A stretch of 64,000 nucleotides of DNA from Phycisphaerae bacterium (GTDB lineage Bacteria > Planctomycetota > Phycisphaerae > UBA1845), in NCBI GenBank assembly GCA_029260075.1, contig JAJDDY010000067.1:62001-126000 (forward strand), in the 5' to 3' direction. Shown here in pieces: positions 1 through 9,223 of this stretch. Position 1 is the first letter of the stretch. Each line of letters starts with the position of its first letter. The translations under genes were made by a program, and so were the position numbers. A model generated the notes under the pieces. It was not told the DNA's origin and searched no databases. It worked only from the letters and a program-made list of their open reading frames with translations.

Positions 1-442
1 CAGCGCCCATTCCATACGATGAGTCACCGGTGCCCGTGCGGTCGGTGACGTCTTCAAACGTGCCGTCGCCCAGGTTTCGATACATCCGGTTCGTCGGGTG
101 CTCGGCCGCAGTCGAAGCTAGTGCGCCACCCTGAACCAGGTAGACGTCGATCCAGCCATCGCGGTCGTAGTCGAGCAACGCCACGCCACCGGACATCATT
201 TCAGGCAGCCAGAAACGATGCGTTACGGCCGCAACATGCTGAAAGTCGATGTTCATCTCAGCGGCCGACTCTTCGAACCAAACTCGACCACTTGTCTCAC
301 ACGCTCGATCACCGGCCGGTTTTTCCGCGCATCCTACGACAGCAAGAAGTGAAAGAAGGAGGAAGAGCGCTGACCCGTTCGGCAGCCGGCTGAAGGAATT
401 GAACACGACCCGCAACCGACTACGCAATGCGCAACCCGACAT
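1..442 (-). CDS. CRTAC1/ASPIC-UnbV-like lipoprotein, N-terminal part (runs off left edge)
   Basis: The first 147 residues are visible and the gene continues past base 1. The ATG directly follows the TAG of the upstream TPR gene (TAGATG), so the two are probably translationally coupled. Residues 24-38 form a hydrophobic segment ending in a lipobox-like VVGC (Cys38), which suggests a lipoprotein. From about residue 85 the pattern GVALLDYDRDGWIDVYLVQG followed by NRMYRNLGDGTFEDVT is the FG-GAP/VCBS beta-propeller opening typical of CRTAC1 (ASPIC/UnbV) proteins, which are common in planctomycetes and often sit next to TPR genes. The biochemical role is not known from this fragment. Family call is good; function is open. 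Confidence 0.75.
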   Translation of the reverse strand, partial: MSGCALRSRLRVVFNSFSRLPNGSALFLLLSLLAVVGCAEKPAGDRACETSGRVWFEESAAEMNIDFQHVAAVTHRFWLPEMMSGGVALLDYDRDGWIDVYLVQGGALASTAAEHPTNRMYRNLGDGTFEDVTDRTGTGDSSYGMGA

Positions 443-1972
443 CTATTGGGCCACCCGCGAAGCCATTTGTTCGCCGAGGGCGACAACCCGGGGGTCATTC
501 GGGGCGGCCCGTCGCGCGGTCGCCAAAGCGTCGAGGGCTCGATTCCACTCTTCCAGTCGAATGCTGATTTTGGCCAGCCCGATGGAAGCCGGAACGAATC
601 GAGGCCAGTTGCGCACGGCCGTTTCATAATAATCGCGGGCCTCGGCAAGTCGCTCCGTCGCCGCACACGCGTCAGCAAGCTTGGTGTACACCATAGGATA
701 GTTCGGACGCCTGTCGACTGCGTTGAGAAGAGCGTCTCGCGCCTCGGGGAAACGAGCAAGCTCCATAAGCGCCAACCCTCGCGTGTAATGCGCTTTCCAC
801 ATCTTCGGGGCAAGCTCGATCGTGTGGTCGATCTCCTTCAACGCCGATTCCGGTTTGTGCCGAAGCAGCCAACACGTGGCGAGATTTAGGGATATGGACT
901 TGGAACCGTCATGGATCTTCTTAGCGCTCAATAGTGTGTGTAGCGCATCATCGATGCGACCGACCTGCATGTACGCGATACCCAGTTTGTCGAGCACCCG
1001 CGTGTTGTCCGGATGACCGGCACGTAGCAATTCCAGCTCCGTGATGGCCTCTTCCGAACGACCGGCGTCGATCAAGGGCGCGACGTTGCGAATACGAAGC
1101 GAGACGGATCTGACGTATCTCGGAAGCAACGCCTCCCATGCGTCCTTTAGGTACCGTTTCTCGTGGAACGTCGCTGAAGGACGATCTTTGCACTGTTGAG
1201 CGAGTTGCGTTTGTTTCTGGGCTTCGGCATCTCGGCCGAGGGCCTGATACGCCCGCCCAAGCAAGTGCTGCGCCGTGCCGAACGCGTAATCCAACTTGAC
1301 CGCCTTCTCAAGGAGCGTGGCGGCTTCGGCATAGCGCCCCATGCGAAGACGAACGTCGGCTAGATTGGTGAGTGTTTCGGCGGCGTCAGGTTGGAGTTGG
1401 CACGTCCGCTCAAAAGCCTCAGCCGCAGCCTCCAAGTCGCCACGCGCGAGAAGCAAATCCCCAAACCGGTAATGAATCGGTGCGAAATCCGGAAACACTT
1501 CTGCAGCAGCGCGTAGTCGGTCGAGCGCGTCGACGTCGTCGCCAACTTCGTCCGCCGCCTTCGCAGCATGATACGCCCAAATCGGCTGGCTCGGATCAAG
1601 TTGGGTTGCCGTCGCAAAACACCTTCGCGCTTCAGGCCAAAGGAGGTTGGCTTCGTATACCAATCCCAACGTGGCGTGTCGGCGAGCGTCGCGCGGTGAT
1701 TCTTCGACCGCTGCGGCGTGCCGTTCGATAAGTTCGATCAATTCCCGATCAAGTGACGACAGATTCTCCGGCAGGACCACTACGGGCGTAGGAACCTCCG
1801 GTTGCCACATGCGTAGCGCGTAGATAGCCACCATGCCCGCCGCGACAACAACCACAGCCAGGACAGCCACGCGGCGCGAACCGAACCCGTGCCGGCGATA
1901 CCGGTGCAAGCGATGTGCAGGGGGCAGAACACGCCCACCACCCTTTTGTTCTGTTTTCTGCCCGGACGCCAT
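443..1972 (-). CDS. Membrane-anchored TPR protein
   Basis: A 509-residue protein with a basic N-terminus, one transmembrane segment at roughly residues 35-55 (VAVLAVVVVAAGMVAIYA), and repeated TPR-like helices over most of the rest, for example in PIHYRFGDLLLARGDLEAAA and ETLTNLADVRLRMGRYAEAA. The rest is probably exported or periplasmic and acts as a protein-protein scaffold. The ATG at 1972 is preferred to a TTG three codons earlier. It ends in TAG immediately before the ATG of the CRTAC1-like gene and lies downstream of the ATPase gene, so the three may form one unit. TPR identification is firm; partners are not evident. Confidence 0.8.
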   Translation of the reverse strand: MASGQKTEQKGGGRVLPPAHRLHRYRRHGFGSRRVAVLAVVVVAAGMVAIYALRMWQPEVPTPVVVLPENLSSLDRELIELIERHAAAVEESPRDARRHATLGLVYEANLLWPEARRCFATATQLDPSQPIWAYHAAKAADEVGDDVDALDRLRAAAEVFPDFAPIHYRFGDLLLARGDLEAAAEAFERTCQLQPDAAETLTNLADVRLRMGRYAEAATLLEKAVKLDYAFGTAQHLLGRAYQALGRDAEAQKQTQLAQQCKDRPSATFHEKRYLKDAWEALLPRYVRSVSLRIRNVAPLIDAGRSEEAITELELLRAGHPDNTRVLDKLGIAYMQVGRIDDALHTLLSAKKIHDGSKSISLNLATCWLLRHKPESALKEIDHTIELAPKMWKAHYTRGLALMELARFPEARDALLNAVDRRPNYPMVYTKLADACAATERLAEARDYYETAVRNWPRFVPASIGLAKISIRLEEWNRALDALATARRAAPNDPRVVALGEQMASRVAQ

Positions 1973-2147
1973 GGGACGCAACCTGAACGTACCGTAGAAA
2001 CGCTAAAACGAGGTGTGATCCCATTATACCGTGACGCCGGACAATAGCAAGAATTTTCTTGCAACTACTTGTGCCGTGTTGTCAAATATCGCCTCGGAGC
2101 TCCCGCATCGTCATATCGGGCGACCGACGTTTCGCTACCACAGGAGT

Positions 2148-5100
2148 CTATCGCGGTGCGGCGGGCTGCTGCTTCGCTTCGTCAAGCAGACGGGCCATCT
2201 CTTGTGCGCGGGTCGGGAGTTTCGCACCGCGCATGGCCTGTTGACGCACCTCGACAGGCGGATCGTCCAACGTCGTTAACTCGCCCGGTGCGGCTGGCGT
2301 CGTGAGTTGTGTGCGAATGCCCCGAACATTTGACCGCAGTGCGATCGAGTCAACGGGGTGTGTTTCACGAATCGAGGGAGCGATGTCCAGTGTCCGCTCC
2401 AAACGTGCCTGTGCGCGAACCGCCTCGTCCACCCACTCCGACAGCGTTCGAACCGCCTGATTGGACTCGCCGGTCAGCACGCCAAGCTGCTGCCCGGCCT
2501 CGTCGCGAAGCTTCTGTATCGTTTGCGTTTGCTGAGTGATGTCTTTGGTCTGTCGCGTCGCTTCAAGCGTCGCCTTGGACAATCCACCGAACACTTTTCG
2601 CACAGCCGTACAAACGCGTTCGAGCTGGGCCGCCTGCCCCTGAGCTTCGGCGAGAATCTTGACCGGTTTGGAGGCGGCGATGGCCATGAGTTGTTCCATC
2701 GCTTCGGTTCGTCGCTGCAATTCGACCAGTTGGGCGGTGGCCTGCTTCGACCGCTCCGACCAATCGGCGTGCGTGGTCTGTCCTGCTTTGACGGCGTCGT
2801 GCGCTTCAGACAACACGCCTTGGAGTTGTTCGGCTGCGTCGGTCGCATCGGCCTGCATCTGCTCCATGGATTCGACCGATTGGACGGCGGCGGCGTTGAG
2901 ATTCTTCAGGGTTGTACCGTTCCGAGCCGCGTCTTCTGCACGGTCGCGCAGTTGATCGACGAGGCTTCGCGCATCTTGCGTACCGCGTCTGATCGATGCC
3001 TCGATATCCTTCGCCGTGGTGAGCATCGACGCAATGACTTCGATGCGCTCCGCGAGTTGGGCGACTTCCGCAGTCTGGCCGGCCACTACAGCTGCATGGG
3101 CTTCCGCGCGACCAACGGACTCGTCCAGAACCGCGACAAGCTGTTCGGCGGGCTCGGTATCCGTTGCGAGCTGAACCATCACCGATTCCGCTCGATCGTT
3201 TTCTCTGGCCAAGTCTTGGGTTCGCACTTCTGTTCGTGTCGTTAGATCCCAGACGTCACGCGTCAAGCCTTCAATTTGTTTCGCGTGGCGCGCCGCGTCT
3301 CCTGAGGCCCCGGACAGTTGCGTAACGAGTTCATGACTCGTTTCGTTCACGTCGGTCAGCTCCTGCAGCACGGCTCCACCGGCGGCCGCCTGGGCCTCAA
3401 GGCGTTCAATTTGCTCGAAGGATTCGACGCCGAGCTTATGCATGCCGTCACGAAGACCCACGCACATCTCTACGATATCTTCGAGCTTCGGTCGCGTGGT
3501 GTCGGCGCGATCGCACACGGTTTCGATCCGGCCAACCTCGTCTTGGAGTGTGCCCAACATAGCGCGGTTGCTCGATGTCGTAGATTCGATACGCTCAGCC
3601 AATTGCGATCCATCCGAAGTCGCGATGGTAAGACCATCGAGCGTCTCGCTTGCCGCTTCGTTCCGCGATTCGAGCAACACAATGCGCTGATCAACCTGCG
3701 TAATCAGGTCGCGGAGTACGTTCCCACCCGACTCGGACTTGTCGACAAGGGTACGCATCGTGTCGCGAATACCCATATACGTACGCAGCGTCTTCTCGAT
3801 TTCAGGTCGCGCGTCCTCGACGTCGTCGCTGGCGGTCTTGATCCGAGTGAGCTGGTCCTCAAGGGTCGTCAGTATAGACTGGTTCGTCGCGGCCAAGGAC
3901 TCTATGCGCTCGGCCAACTGCGATCCGTCGGCGCTAGCCTGAGTCAGACCGTCAAGCGTGCGGGCTGCCATTTCATCCTTCGACTCAAGAAGCCCGATTT
4001 TTTGATCCGTGTGCGCAATCAATTGGTTGAGGGCGTCGTGTATTTGCCGGCCCGTGCCGACAAGATCCCCAAGCCCGCGCGTGACATCAGCCACCTGCTG
4101 CGCTTCGTCGACTTGCTCCGTCAGCCGGGTCAACAACTGACTTCCATTTTGGTCGAGTTGACCGAGACGCTCGACTGTTTCGTTGGCGCATTCACACCGC
4201 TTCGCCAGCAGGTGATTTTGTTCCTTCGCATGCTCAACAGTGATACCGATGTCGGCAAGGTTTTCTTGCGTCTGTTTTTCGGCACCGCTCAGTTGTTGCA
4301 GCGTTTGCTGTCCGGCCGCTTGGGCCGCGTCGAGACGATCGGCAAGCCCGGCGCAGACTTGGCTGTGGTCGCGCATCGCGGTGAGACGTTCAAAGGCACC
4401 GCCAATATCGACAAGCGAACCGTTCAGGTCATGACGAACCGCATCGACCTGCGCGAGGACGCCGTCCAACTTGTCTATTTTTGTTCCCGCCGCATCGACG
4501 ATCGTACGGACCGCGTCGCTCGAGGTCTCCGCACGATCTACGAGCCCCGCCACCTCCGCCGCCATCGTGTCCATCGATCCTCGGAAACCCTGAATCCGCT
4601 CGCCGAAGTCCCCCACCGTGTGTTCGGCCGTTGCTTTGGTCTTCTCCACGCGCCGCTCAAGATCGGCGAGTTCGTCGCGAACGTGCTCGGCTTCCGTCTT
4701 GACGCGCGTGGCGGCGTGGTGTGTAGCGATTGTGGCCTGGTCAATCTTCTGGCGATCCGCGTCGATCGTGCTCTTCAGTTTCGCGAGATGCGTTTCCGCC
4801 TCACGAACGATAGCTGTCGACTGCTCGCGCAACCCGTTCAACGCCGCGTCGCCCAGATCGCGATGCGATCGTTCGGCGTCGTTCCAAAGTTGCGTGATTT
4901 GAGATTTCGCTGATGCAACCGCCCGGTCCGACTCGCCTATGGTCTCCGTCAACGAAGCCCGAAGCGTGCCCACAGATTGGTTCAATTCTGCAAGCGTTTG
5001 CTCGGCGATCTTGGGCATATCCGTGATACGCCCGTGCGCTTCGTTCGAGACACCCACCAGTTCGTCCATGAGCGACTTGAGTCGCGCGCTCGCCGAATCA

Positions 5101-6602
5101 CTGCTGGTCACCTCATTCATCAGCAGCGCCACGCGGTCCTGCACCTCGTCGGCTTTGTCAGCGAGCTGCTCGGCGAACGACGTCAATTGTTCGCGCGCTC
5201 GGTCCGCCTCTTCGCGAGCCTGTATCAGTGAATCTGCCTGGTCCTGGGATTGGGCAAGCGTGTCCGATGCCCTGGCGATACCCTCGTCTACCGCTCTTAT
5301 CCGCTGATCGGCGCTCGAAACCATCGCGCTGATCCGACGTTGCGCTTCGCCGAGCGAGTGCTCAGCAGCTTGCGCCGTATCCGCGATCCTAGCGACCAAA
5401 CGCTCGGCGTTGTCGGTGAGTGAGGCGAGATGTTTCTCAACGGCGGTCTGTCGCGTCACCGTAGCATCCGTAGTAGCAGCCACACGCTCAGCCCGCGCGA
5501 CGGCGCGATCCAATTGATTGAGCAGCGCTTCGCCGGCCGCGAAACTCTCTGTTTGCGTTGACGCCCACGATGCAGCGCCGGGGTCGGCCACCGGCCATGC
5601 CGAAGCGTAACCGGCGGAATCTGCTAGCGGATCGACGTCGGGTAGCACGGTCGCCGCACCGGCGGCGTTCGCGATCGGTGCCGCGTCATGCGTTTCGGTT
5701 AGACTGATCGGTGCAACATGTTCCGAGGTCACGTCGCCGGGGATCTGAATCGTCTCGCTGGCCGAAGCCACAAGATGTTCGGGCGCGGGTGGAACCACGC
5801 CCTCCAGCGTTGAGGTGACGTCCGTGATGATGCTGATGTCGACGCGCGCGACGCCCGCGCCGTATGCGGCGAGCATGGCCTCGTGGCAGATTCGATTGAT
5901 CAAGCGAGGAATACCCTCAGCCGCACGATGAATGATCGGGATCACACTGCTGTCGAAGATGTTGGCGTCGCCGATACCGGCCACATCGAGGCGGTGGGCA
6001 ATGTACGCCTGCGTCTCACGCTCCGCCACGCGTGCGAGCATGCGTTGTCCGTACAATCGCTGGCGGAGGCTCGCATACACTTCGCGATCGAGCAATTTGC
6101 GAAACTGAGGTTGCCCGACCATCAGCACACTGATGAGCGGATGGTCGTCGAGTTGGAGTTCCGTCAAACGAGCAAGCTCGCCCATGTTGTCGACGGTCAT
6201 GTGCTCCACTTGGTCCACGATGAGAATGGAATGATGATCAGACTGCTTGGTTCGGGTGAGGTGTCGGCGCAACCGCGCAAGACAGCGCTCGTCTTTGTGC
6301 GCCCTCGGAAGCGTAACGCCATACGCCTTGCACGTTTCGCGCACCAGATTCATCGACCCGCCACTCGGGCAGGTCAGCACAACCACGTGATCCGTCGCGT
6401 GAAGCCGCTGTAAGAGCGTTCGGATGAGCAGCGTCTTGCCCGTTCCCGTATCGCCGAGAACCAGCGCCATGCCCTTACCGAATCGAGCCTCGTACTCCAT
6501 GACGGCCAATGCTTCGTTACCGTCGCTGGTGGCACAGAAGAATCTCGGGTCGGCACGATCTTCGAACGGACGACAGCGAAGCCCGAAAAAATCACAGTAC
6601 AT
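2148..6602 (-). CDS. ExeA/GspA-type AAA ATPase fused to a very long coiled-coil region
   Basis: A 1484-residue protein. Residues 1-270 match the ExeA/GspA AAA ATPase type: a CDFFGLRCRPFED opening, Walker A GDTGTGKT at 50-57, Walker B-like ILIVDQVEH at 126-134, VLMVGQPQ at about 159-166, and a C-terminal RLINRICHEAMLAAY segment. Known ExeA-like proteins couple ATP hydrolysis to envelope or secretion assembly. After an Ala/Pro-rich linker (about 270-350), nearly 1100 residues are Ala/Glu/Gln/Asp/Arg-rich heptad sequence with no Pro-rich breaks, so probably an extended coiled coil. Within it two roughly 100-residue blocks are near repeats (LAERIES, TLDGLT and RIVLLES/KIGLLES recur). Start is ATG with GAGGT upstream. 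No transmembrane segment is seen. Confidence 0.85.
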   Translation of the reverse strand: MYCDFFGLRCRPFEDRADPRFFCATSDGNEALAVMEYEARFGKGMALVLGDTGTGKTLLIRTLLQRLHATDHVVVLTCPSGGSMNLVRETCKAYGVTLPRAHKDERCLARLRRHLTRTKQSDHHSILIVDQVEHMTVDNMGELARLTELQLDDHPLISVLMVGQPQFRKLLDREVYASLRQRLYGQRMLARVAERETQAYIAHRLDVAGIGDANIFDSSVIPIIHRAAEGIPRLINRICHEAMLAAYGAGVARVDISIITDVTSTLEGVVPPAPEHLVASASETIQIPGDVTSEHVAPISLTETHDAAPIANAAGAATVLPDVDPLADSAGYASAWPVADPGAASWASTQTESFAAGEALLNQLDRAVARAERVAATTDATVTRQTAVEKHLASLTDNAERLVARIADTAQAAEHSLGEAQRRISAMVSSADQRIRAVDEGIARASDTLAQSQDQADSLIQAREEADRAREQLTSFAEQLADKADEVQDRVALLMNEVTSSDSASARLKSLMDELVGVSNEAHGRITDMPKIAEQTLAELNQSVGTLRASLTETIGESDRAVASAKSQITQLWNDAERSHRDLGDAALNGLREQSTAIVREAETHLAKLKSTIDADRQKIDQATIATHHAATRVKTEAEHVRDELADLERRVEKTKATAEHTVGDFGERIQGFRGSMDTMAAEVAGLVDRAETSSDAVRTIVDAAGTKIDKLDGVLAQVDAVRHDLNGSLVDIGGAFERLTAMRDHSQVCAGLADRLDAAQAAGQQTLQQLSGAEKQTQENLADIGITVEHAKEQNHLLAKRCECANETVERLGQLDQNGSQLLTRLTEQVDEAQQVADVTRGLGDLVGTGRQIHDALNQLIAHTDQKIGLLESKDEMAARTLDGLTQASADGSQLAERIESLAATNQSILTTLEDQLTRIKTASDDVEDARPEIEKTLRTYMGIRDTMRTLVDKSESGGNVLRDLITQVDQRIVLLESRNEAASETLDGLTIATSDGSQLAERIESTTSSNRAMLGTLQDEVGRIETVCDRADTTRPKLEDIVEMCVGLRDGMHKLGVESFEQIERLEAQAAAGGAVLQELTDVNETSHELVTQLSGASGDAARHAKQIEGLTRDVWDLTTRTEVRTQDLARENDRAESVMVQLATDTEPAEQLVAVLDESVGRAEAHAAVVAGQTAEVAQLAERIEVIASMLTTAKDIEASIRRGTQDARSLVDQLRDRAEDAARNGTTLKNLNAAAVQSVESMEQMQADATDAAEQLQGVLSEAHDAVKAGQTTHADWSERSKQATAQLVELQRRTEAMEQLMAIAASKPVKILAEAQGQAAQLERVCTAVRKVFGGLSKATLEATRQTKDITQQTQTIQKLRDEAGQQLGVLTGESNQAVRTLSEWVDEAVRAQARLERTLDIAPSIRETHPVDSIALRSNVRGIRTQLTTPAAPGELTTLDDPPVEVRQQAMRGAKLPTRAQEMARLLDEAKQQPAAPR

Positions 6603-6784
6603 GATAGATTGACCTCAATGACTGGGTCTTCGATTCCGCCACTACAGACGTGGCGCGCACATCTCAGGTGCGTCCGATAGGTTGATCGGAAGGTCTTAGG
6701 GGGTTCTAAAGTTATCGGGCAGAGGCGGGCTGTTGAGTCTGGCGCGGACGGTGTGCCATCGAATTCGACGGGCAGAGCGGGCTG

Positions 6785-7663
6785 CTAACGATCGGCACCG
6801 GCAAGAGAATCGTGGAGCGGCTCGGACCGCGCGGTCCGCAGGTCACACTCCGACGGCGCGGCGAACTGTATGGCGTCGGGTCCGATATTGTCGAACATCC
6901 GCCACCGGGAAACGCGGAAACGCATGTGCGCGCCGGCGTCGGGCCAGTCGGCGACCAGTTGATGCGGAAGAAGCGGGCCTGTCTCTGAGATCCTGCGGTA
7001 GTCGTCAAGCTCGGAGACCATGGTGGTGCGCCCGATCGCATTGCGAAAGACCACACGGCGTACCAATCGCGGCTCGAAACGATCGAGCCAGTACTCCTTC
7101 TCGATCAACAACCGACCTGCGGGGTCGCGAACGAGGAACAACAACTGCTGATGGTTCTCGACCACGCGCTGTACCAGCTCGATGCGTTCGCCCGCTTCCG
7201 TTCCGGATTGAGGAAGCGACAGGCCTAGCGCGTCGGCGAACTGGTCCGGGCGAACCGGAAGACCCGCCATCGAGTCAGCCCCTAACCCGTGACGCTGACA
7301 TTCATAGCGATCAGCTGGCTTGTCGTAGAACCAGTAGTGCGTCGTGTTGGAGCCCACAAGAAACTGCCGCTGCCCGAAAGACTTGATGTCGAACCTAAGG
7401 TATCTCGGCTCAAGGAAGAACAGCACGCCGTCGGCATGATACGTGCGACGAGCGTCGTCGACTTTGAAGTGGCCATCAACCGCGCCGGCGGCCTGAATCG
7501 TACCGGACATCTTCTCGGAGTTGGCATCTAGGACAGCCACAGCGCGGCCGAGCGGTATCGCCGGCGGCGCCATCGGTCGTTGCAACGGACGACAACCGGC
7601 ACACACACAGATGAGCAGCGCGGTCAGACTCAATAACGCATCCCGACGACATACGCTGTACAT
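6785..7663 (-). CDS. Lipoprotein with LolA/LolB-like features
   Basis: A 292-residue protein starting at the ATG at 7663, one base after the TGA of the upstream gene (TGACATG), so the pair is coupled. The N-terminus is a lipoprotein signal (SLTALLICVCAGC; lipobox CAGC). The following sequence, with alternating beta-type segments such as GVLFFLEPRYLRFDIKS and THYWFYDKPADRYEC, resembles the half-barrel lipoprotein carriers of the LolA/LolB type. That resemblance is by pattern only. It is probably attached to the outer or inner membrane facing the periplasm. The downstream 182 bp holds no recognised element. Confidence 0.65.
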   Translation of the reverse strand: MYSVCRRDALLSLTALLICVCAGCRPLQRPMAPPAIPLGRAVAVLDANSEKMSGTIQAAGAVDGHFKVDDARRTYHADGVLFFLEPRYLRFDIKSFGQRQFLVGSNTTHYWFYDKPADRYECQRHGLGADSMAGLPVRPDQFADALGLSLPQSGTEAGERIELVQRVVENHQQLLFLVRDPAGRLLIEKEYWLDRFEPRLVRRVVFRNAIGRTTMVSELDDYRRISETGPLLPHQLVADWPDAGAHMRFRVSRWRMFDNIGPDAIQFAAPSECDLRTARSEPLHDSLAGADR

Positions 7664-7664
7664 G

Positions 7665-8267
7665 TCAGGCTCCGTTGTCGATTGGCGGCGCGGTAGCTTC
7701 GTCCGTCTGCAAGTCACCGACCTGCGTTTCGGATGACAACCCAACACCGTCGCCGTCTGTCGACTCGGCCCATTCGCCCATATCCTGGTGAATAATTGAG
7801 CTAAGCTGCCCGCTGACGGTCTCTATTTGCGCATCGGTCAACTCAGGATTGACCACGCGATGTGTGGTGTGATCGCGCGTCCGGGTCATGTCCCACACCT
7901 CGATGCCATCCGTTTTGCTTGATCCGTCGTACCGCAGCAGACGCTTGCGCATCAGGATCAGCGCCAGGACGAAACGAAACTGAACCCGGACCGGCTCCTC
8001 GTCTTCCGCCAGCCGATCGAAAAAGCTTACGAGCAGTTCGTTGTCGACGAGCATCTTCTTGCGAACAGCTTTGACCGGCACGCGCGACTTGAAGTGGCAG
8101 TATGACCCCTCGGGCGGTCCCTCCCAGTGATCGATCGAGGCGTCCACGCGGCGAAACGACTCGCCGTCCTCGAACAGCACGGAATAAAACTCATCGCCCT
8201 CGACCAGCGTTCTACCACTTACGGCGCAAACACCGGTCGGCGTTTCAACATTCCATTGTTGGGCCAC
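7665..8267 (-). CDS. Conserved hypothetical protein, 200 aa
   Basis: Soluble protein with no signal or membrane segment. The open frame continues upstream into intergenic repeats, but the likely start is the GTG at 8267, which has AGGAAAG nine bases upstream and begins AQQWNVETPTGVCAVSG. The middle (EGDEFYSVLFEDGESFRRVD, then a basic helix KAVRKKMLVDNELLVSFF) is orderly. The last 35 residues are acidic and low in complexity. It overlaps no other gene and is followed at one base by the LolA/LolB-like lipoprotein gene, suggesting a shared transcript. I do not recognise the family beyond a planctomycete-type hypothetical. Confidence 0.7.
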   Translation of the reverse strand: MAQQWNVETPTGVCAVSGRTLVEGDEFYSVLFEDGESFRRVDASIDHWEGPPEGSYCHFKSRVPVKAVRKKMLVDNELLVSFFDRLAEDEEPVRVQFRFVLALILMRKRLLRYDGSSKTDGIEVWDMTRTRDHTTHRVVNPELTDAQIETVSGQLSSIIHQDMGEWAESTDGDGVGLSSETQVGDLQTDEATAPPIDNGA

Positions 8268-8333
8268 GTCCTGTTCTTTCCTACGTATTCTTCCCGCGTC
8301 CGGGCAGGCAGCGTCGGTTCGGCACCGGCGGCC

Positions 8334-8372
8334 TGTTGAAAAAGTGCGGCACCGGCTTCCAACCGGTGATCC
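8334..8372 (+). repeat. IR-C repeat copy 1
   Basis: Starts TGTTGAAAAAGTGCGGCACC, then CGGCTTCCAACCGGTGATC. The inner CACCGG/CCGGTG arms can pair. It lies just upstream of the GTG start of the gene at 7665-8267. Confidence 0.8.
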
Positions 8373-8502
8373 CCTCGGCGCTGACCACATTGGACGGACG
8401 CCCGGTGTAATCGTCAAGCCCTGCGCCTCTGTACGATCTCGTCGGCATGGCTCTTGCATGGGGCATCCAGAGACGACCCTCTGTTCGAGGGTTTGCGATG
8501 AA

Positions 8503-8572
8503 CCGAGCCGCGCCCGTGAGGAAGCGGTTTTCACCGGCGAGTCCGGATCGCTTCCTCGCGGCCGTGGCTCGG
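8503..8572. repeat. IR-A repeat copy 1
   Basis: Left arm CCGAGCCGCGCCCGTGAGGA and right arm ending CGGCCGTGGCTCGG form an imperfect palindrome with AAGCGG/CGCTTCC cores. It lies in the gap between divergent genes. Confidence 0.85.
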
Positions 8573-8632
8573 CAAAAGGGCTCTCGCGTACGTTCTAAGA
8601 AAGTGTTGCTCATGTTGATAAGGAGAATTGCA

Positions 8633-9124
8633 ATGTATCGCTTCGCAGCCATCTTGGCCGGTTCCTGTGTTCTTGCTGTTTCGCTCGCCGGATGTTCATC
8701 CCAACGCTGGACCAGTTTTGGTGATGCGACGACGATGTCTCGTGCAGCTACGGTCGACGCCCGCGACATCCTCGCACAGAAAGACGCCTATGACGGGCAC
8801 CAGGTTCGCGTATCGGGCACCATCGAGTCCGTTTGCGCAAGCAAGGGGTGCTGGATACGTCTGGGAACGGAGGAAAGCGACGAGACCATCTTCGTCAAGT
8901 TCACGTGTCCCGTCGATGATCGATTGGTGCCGATGGAGGCAGTCGGGCACGAAGCCGTCGTCGAAGGCAAGCTTGCGGTCATCCAAATCACAGAGGACGT
9001 GGCCCGCCACTACAAAGAAGACGCCGGCGCCGATCCGGCGGAAATCGCCAAGATCGTCGGTCCGCAGCAGGAGGTGACGATACAGTCCCCCGCAGCGCGC
9101 ATTGAGGGTCTGAGTACCCGATAG
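8633..9124 (+). CDS. DUF4920-like lipoprotein
   Basis: A 163-residue lipoprotein. The start at 8633 has a good AAGGAGA site seven bases upstream; open frame further upstream is repeat sequence. The signal peptide FAAILAGSCVLAVSLAGC ends in lipobox LAGC (Cys21). The body carries the DUF4920-type pattern GHQVRVSGTIESVCASKGCWIRL, in which two Cys flank a KGCW motif, followed by an OB-fold-like set of strands (IFVKFTCPVDD, EAVVEGKLAVI). Such proteins are periplasmic and of unknown function, sometimes near metal or redox genes. The MiaE gene follows at about 100 bp on the same strand but need not be co-transcribed. Confidence 0.75.
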   Translation: MYRFAAILAGSCVLAVSLAGCSSQRWTSFGDATTMSRAATVDARDILAQKDAYDGHQVRVSGTIESVCASKGCWIRLGTEESDETIFVKFTCPVDDRLVPMEAVGHEAVVEGKLAVIQITEDVARHYKEDAGADPAEIAKIVGPQQEVTIQSPAARIEGLSTR

Positions 9125-9223
9125 CACCCTGGTGGACCGAGCTGGCCGTTTCTTTGCCGACGGGCTTCCGTGTCGGCGCGCGGTGCGCGTGTAGACCAGC
9201 CACGCACGTGCTATGCTCCGATT

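Noticed and set aside
3318-4913. Long open frame (531 codons) on the plus strand opposite the coiled-coil ATPase
   Set aside because: It mirrors the Ala/Arg/Asp-rich codon bias of the real minus-strand gene, has no motif, signal or ribosome site, and the other strand has a complete AAA domain in the same gene.
8268-8534. N-terminal extension of the hypothetical gene at 7665-8267
   Set aside because: The extension is encoded by IR-A and IR-C repeats, and a GTG with a good ribosome site marks the true start.
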